Source: Botrytis cinerea B05.10
Taxonomy: Eukaryota > Ascomycota > Leotiomycetes > Helotiales > Sclerotiniaceae
Length of the DNA: 64,000 nucleotides
NCBI RefSeq assembly: GCF_000143535.2
Contig: NC_037316.1
Span: 1,736,001-1,800,000, forward strand
Reading direction: 5' to 3'
In this document: one piece after another, positions 60,961 through 64,000 of the stretch
How the letters are laid out: each line of letters begins with the position of its first letter
Position numbering within the stretch: position 1 is the stretch's first letter
Made by a program: the position numbers and the translations under genes
Notes under the pieces: model-generated
What the model was told of the DNA's origin: nothing
Databases searched by the model: none
Seen by the model: the letters and a program-made list of their open reading frames with translations, nothing else

Positions 60961-62140
60961 AGCTAGCGATTCGGCGCATTAGCAATCTGCTATTCAACGA
61001 GAAAGTAACAGTATAAGAAACAATAAAGCATCGTGTATCGCAGATACGAGACGTACGAGGTGAGGCATGCCCTGGCCCAGGGAGCGACGAGGATCGTTGC
61101 ATTTGTATCATACTGTAATCTCACTACACTAACATACTACCTCGAATTCCTCCTCACTGGCAAAGTGCCATGGAGATTGAAGCGAAAAAAAAAGTAAAAT
61201 AGAATCGTTGATGGAGCGCGCAAGAAAGGGAGTGATGGCGACAATAGAAAGAATGTGTAAGGCCAGGGGAAAGGCTGATGAAGGCTGGAGCCAGTCGTGG
61301 CAGACAGGGTGCGCGGGGCCACACTTTGCGATAGTGATAAGGATCGGAATGGCTCCAAACAAGACGAGAGAGGCCGGAAGAGGACGAATTTCTCTTGACG
61401 GAAAATCAATAAATGGTAGAAACAACAATGGCAATAAGTTGAATAACGACTTCTTGTTGAGAATAATGCTCGATGGGGCGAAGTTAGCAGGTTTTTCTCC
61501 ACCGCAAGGTGTTGACAGCTCCTCAGCTCCTCAGCTCCTCAGCTCCTCAGCTGAGAATATTTTGATAGTGTGATAGTGTGATAGCGAATCGAGCATGGAA
61601 ATGATACAAGTATATTAGTTGTGGTGGGCAAGGCGAGCAAGGATCAAAGGTATCCTCCGTAGATGGGATGGATGGGATGGGATGGGACAGTGCAGCGCAG
61701 CGCAATGCAGTTGCATACAATACAGTTCAGTGCAGAATGTATATTTGGTTGGACTGAATTTGATTTGAATCGGTGACGGAGGACCTGGTCAGAGGGCGGG
61801 GGGCGAGGGGAGGATTGATAGGAGGAAAGGAAAGGAGCGGGTGGTTAGATGAGAGTAGAGAAGCACGAAAGGGGAAGGGGAAGGGGGAAAAGAAACAGAA
61901 AGCTGTTTACAATAACATCTTGCTTGTGTATACGTATGGCTAGTTGTTGTGGTTCAATGAAATGGAAATTGACAACAAATCGATATTATCGTATTGAAGG
62001 GAGCCAATCATAATCAGTTTTGATCGCCTCCACATTAGCCAACGCAGACATTTTAATAAATTTCGCGAGATTCTAGAACACCACGTGAACACCTGTTATT
62101 TCCTGTCGTTTAAGCTCATAGGAATGAAGTGTGATTTGTA
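60961..62140. other. Promoter-side flank rich in short tandem repeats
   Basis: Upstream of the large gene. Holds agctcctcag x4 (about 61517-61555), gatagtgt-type repeats (about 61565-61587) and gatgg/gggat repeats (about 61664-61688). Purine-rich sequence spans 61790-61900. No gene is seen. Confidence 0.6.
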
Positions 62141-62238
62141 AGCCTTGTAAGATAACATATCTAAGATAATTTTTATAATTGAATGTTACGACCGAGATCG
62201 TCACATGATTAGATTGACTAAATATCACCTGACCAAGG

Positions 62239-62297
62239 TGTCCCACTGAGTCTCACTGGGTAAGGCCCAGTGGGACACAGTGGGAAGCAGTGGGACA
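62239..62297. repeat. Inverted and tandem CAGTGGGA repeats (hairpin)
   Basis: TGTCCCACTG (62239-62248) is complementary to CAGTGGGACA at 62268-62277 and again at 62288-62297. CAGTGGGA recurs at exact 10-bp steps (62268, 62278, 62288). A 7-bp inner stem, CACTGGG/CCCAGTG, has loop TAAGG. The unit lies just outside repeat copy 1 and may be its border or a small TIR element. Confidence 0.6.
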
Positions 62298-62300
62298 ACA

Positions 62301-62980
62301 GAGAACGAAGGTCTATATAAGGAATGGGATTTTATTACAATATAGAGCTTTATATTCAAAAATAATTATTAATTTCATTATTATAGTTATAAGAATTATA
62401 ATCAATTATAATTTTATTGAATTTCTATTTAAAGTTTAATCTAAATTATTTCGAGAGATCTCTAAACATTTCTTTATAACTCTAGGGGCAGTTCCCTATT
62501 ATAATGAATTAAATAATAGGCTGTAGAACTACTAATTTGTAAACTATAATGATATTATAGGCCTCGGTGATTCAACTATAATATATCAAAAGATATTAGG
62601 TACTCAAGAATGTTTTAAATATATATATAATATTAGTTATAGAATATCCTGAATTATAAAATATAATTTCTAGAATAATAAATCCTAGGAAATATGAATA
62701 ATATAGAATATAATAAATAAAAGAGATCTTACTAGGGTTAATAAGCTTTTAAAGGATTAACCCTAGTATCACGGGGCAAGGGATAGGACCTAGGTAAGAT
62801 GTATGATATTCTATAAGAATGAAAGAAGGCGCTGAATGAGCGCCGACTATATAGGGTATGGATGCCTAAGGCATCCACAAGACTACGCTGTTGAACCCGT
62901 GACACCTAGGACAAAAAAATAAACTAGAATATTGGAAATCATAAGAATAGATATCACATAATAAATCATCCCATCAATCT
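62301..62980 (+). repeat. Repeat copy 1 (LTR-like, RIP-like), interrupted by a 138-bp insertion
   Basis: AT-rich unit starting gagaacgaaggtctatata. It matches copy 2 (63339-63902) almost end to end once the insertion at 62767-62904 is ignored. The sites I compared differ mainly by C/T and G/A changes. It has a TATA-like start (tctatataagga), fitting an LTR or other promoter-bearing repeat, but no coding region or primer-binding site is seen. Confidence 0.7.
62767..62904 (-). mobile_element. 138-bp insertion with TG..CA-type inverted ends and 5-bp target duplication (solo LTR or MITE)
   Basis: Plus-strand ends are TATCACGGGG and ACCCGTGACA; on the minus strand it reads TGTCACGGG...CCCCGTGATA. 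It is flanked by CCTAG on both sides (62762-62766 and 62905-62909). The uninterrupted sister copy reads aaccctaggacaaaa at 63791-63805, which gives the empty site directly. Inside are two palindromes, GGCGCT-gaatg-AGCGCC (62828-62844) and GGATGCC-taa-GGCATCC (62860-62876). Size and 5-bp duplication fit a short solo LTR (TRIM-like), while the internal palindromes could suit a MITE. Confidence 0.65.
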
Positions 62981-63190
62981 ATTATAAAAGCTGTCTCTAG
63001 AATTATATAAAAATATTTAGAATTCTTTTGAAATAATTTAAATTAGATTTCAAATAGGAATTTAATAAGATTATAATTAATTATAATTAATTATAATTTT
63101 TATAATTATAATAATAAAACTAGTAATTGTTTTTAAATATAAAGTTCTATATTGTAATGAAATCCTATTCCTTATATAGACCTTCGTTCT
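62981..63190 (-). repeat. Inverted partial copy of the same repeat
   Basis: The reverse complement of this stretch reads gaacgaaggtctatataagga, then continues along the first about 200 bp of copy 2, with transitions. It therefore lies tail-to-tail with copy 1. Confidence 0.65.
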
Positions 63191-63215
63191 TTATAGAACC
63201 TAAGATTCTGTCCCA

Positions 63216-63246
63216 TTTGGAGCCCTCCTGGATCCCAGGCTCCAAA
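63216..63246. repeat. Perfect 9-bp inverted repeat
   Basis: TTTGGAGCC (63216-63224) and GGCTCCAAA (63238-63246) with inner CCTGG/CCAGG pairing. GC-rich within AT-rich DNA and placed just outside the inverted repeat copy. Confidence 0.55.
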
Positions 63247-63338
63247 GGCTCCATCACATGACACTTGCCACGTGATACATTGTTACCCGCTGTAATACAA
63301 TCCCACCGATTATTATTAATGAGATCGATGGGATAATA

Positions 63339-63902
63339 GAGTATGAAGGTTTATATAAGAGAATGAGTTTCTTTATATATAGAGCTTTATATTTAAAAAC
63401 AATCATTCATTATTATAGTTATGAGAATTACAATTAATTACAATCTTATTAAATTCCTATTTGAAATCTAATCTAAATCATTTCAAAAGATTTCTAAATA
63501 CTTCCATGTGACCCTAAAGGTAGCTTCCTGTTATAATGAATCAAATAATAGATTATAGAATTATTAATTTATAGATTATAATAATATTATAGACCTCAAT
63601 AATTCAATTACAATATATCAAAAAACACTAAACACCTAAGGATGCCTTAGACATATATATAATATTAGTTATAGAATACCCTGAATTATAGAATATAATT
63701 TCTAAAACAATAGGTTCTAGGAAATATAAGTAATATAGGATACAATAAGCAAGAAAGATCTTAATAGAATTAATAAGCTTTTAAGGGATTAACCCTAGGA
63801 CAAAAAAATAAGCTAGGATATTGAAAATCATGAGAATAAATATTACATAATAAATCGTCTCATCAATCCCATCAATTATTATCAATAGAATCGATAAAAC
63901 AA
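63339..63902 (+). repeat. Repeat copy 2 (uninterrupted, about 564 bp)
   Basis: Starts gagtatgaaggtttatata and is followed at once by another copy, giving a period of about 565 bp. It carries the empty insertion site at 63791-63805. A small minus-strand ORF (63781-63981) is AT-driven and not a gene. Confidence 0.7.
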
Positions 63903-64000
63903 TAGAGTATGAAGATCTATATAAGAAAATAGGTTTCTTTATATATAAAACTTTGTATTCAAAAATAATTATTAGTTTCATTATTATAGTTATGAGAATT
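63903..64000 (+). repeat. Repeat copy 3, cut by the window end
   Basis: Begins aatagagtatgaagatctatata and matches the first about 98 bp of copies 1 and 2, more AT-rich than both. Confidence 0.65.

Noticed and set aside
62301..63902. Complete LTR retrotransposon with copies 1 and 2 as its LTRs
   Set aside because: The internal part holds only an inverted repeat fragment and no polymerase-like coding remnants, and a third copy follows directly, so a simple two-LTR element does not fit.
63781..63981. 66-residue minus-strand ORF in the terminal repeat
   Set aside because: Ile/Tyr/Leu-rich translation of A+T-rich repeat DNA spanning the junction of two repeat copies.
1..64000. CRISPR arrays, operons, ribosome binding sites, prokaryotic insertion sequences
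   Set aside because: The DNA is fungal nuclear; no evenly spaced repeat-spacer pattern was seen and genes are monocistronic with introns.

Overview
This is nuclear DNA of a filamentous ascomycete. Nearly every gene is broken by short introns (mostly 47-80 nt) with GTRNGT-type donors, CTAAC/CTGAC-like branch sites and YAG acceptors. The proteins are typically fungal: CYP52, Crh-type and type-II membrane GH16 enzymes, Sfh5, Tim22, a DHA1 drug transporter and a questin-oxidase-like protein. Base composition, intron style and an AT-rich, RIP-like repeat block at the right end suggest a leotiomycete of the Botrytis/Sclerotinia kind; that placement is an inference, not a demonstration.

Layout, left to right. 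1-1915: 3' part of a type-B carboxylesterase (+). 3113-4841: CYP52-like P450 (-). 5965-7820: secreted GH20 beta-N-acetylhexosaminidase (-). 10036-11625: Nab2-type poly(A) RNA-binding zinc-finger protein (+). 12346-14299: mitochondrial protoporphyrinogen oxidase (+). About 14533-14822: 3' end of a small spliced gene (-). 15485-16478: COMT-like O-methyltransferase (+). 17166-19533: RING-H2 protein (-). 20217-21365: dienelactone-hydrolase family protein (+). 24090-25608: Crh-type GH16 wall transglycosylase (-). 26621-28001: Sfh5 (+). 29975-33985: USP7/Ubp15 deubiquitinase (+). 34501-35313: p24 cargo receptor (+). 35893-37737: Prp45 splicing factor (+). 40063-41423: membrane-anchored GH16 glucanase (+). 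42064-42758: Tim22 (+). 43360-45665: MFS transporter (-). 46593-48251: questin-oxidase-like protein (-). 49816-52315: PhoD-like phosphatase (+). 53537-54967: orphan protein (+). 55705-60960: a 1,718-residue protein assembled from two long ORFs (-). From about 62.1 kb to the end: AT-rich repeats with a nested short insertion.

Exon joins were worked out by hand. For every complete gene the summed exon length is a multiple of three and the junctions keep known motifs intact, so most models should be close to the true ones. 5' UTR introns and alternative starts were not resolved.

Functionally this is mostly a housekeeping stretch: mRNA export and splicing, haem synthesis and handling, protein import, ER-Golgi traffic and deubiquitination. 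Interspersed are wall-remodelling enzymes (GH20 and two GH16s) and a few accessory metabolic genes (CYP52, O-methyltransferase, MFS plus questin-oxidase-like pair). I see no clear new multi-gene system. The most interesting structure is in the last 2 kb: diverged repeat copies, one inverted, and a 138-bp TG...CA-type insertion with a 5-bp target duplication whose empty site is preserved in a sister copy.
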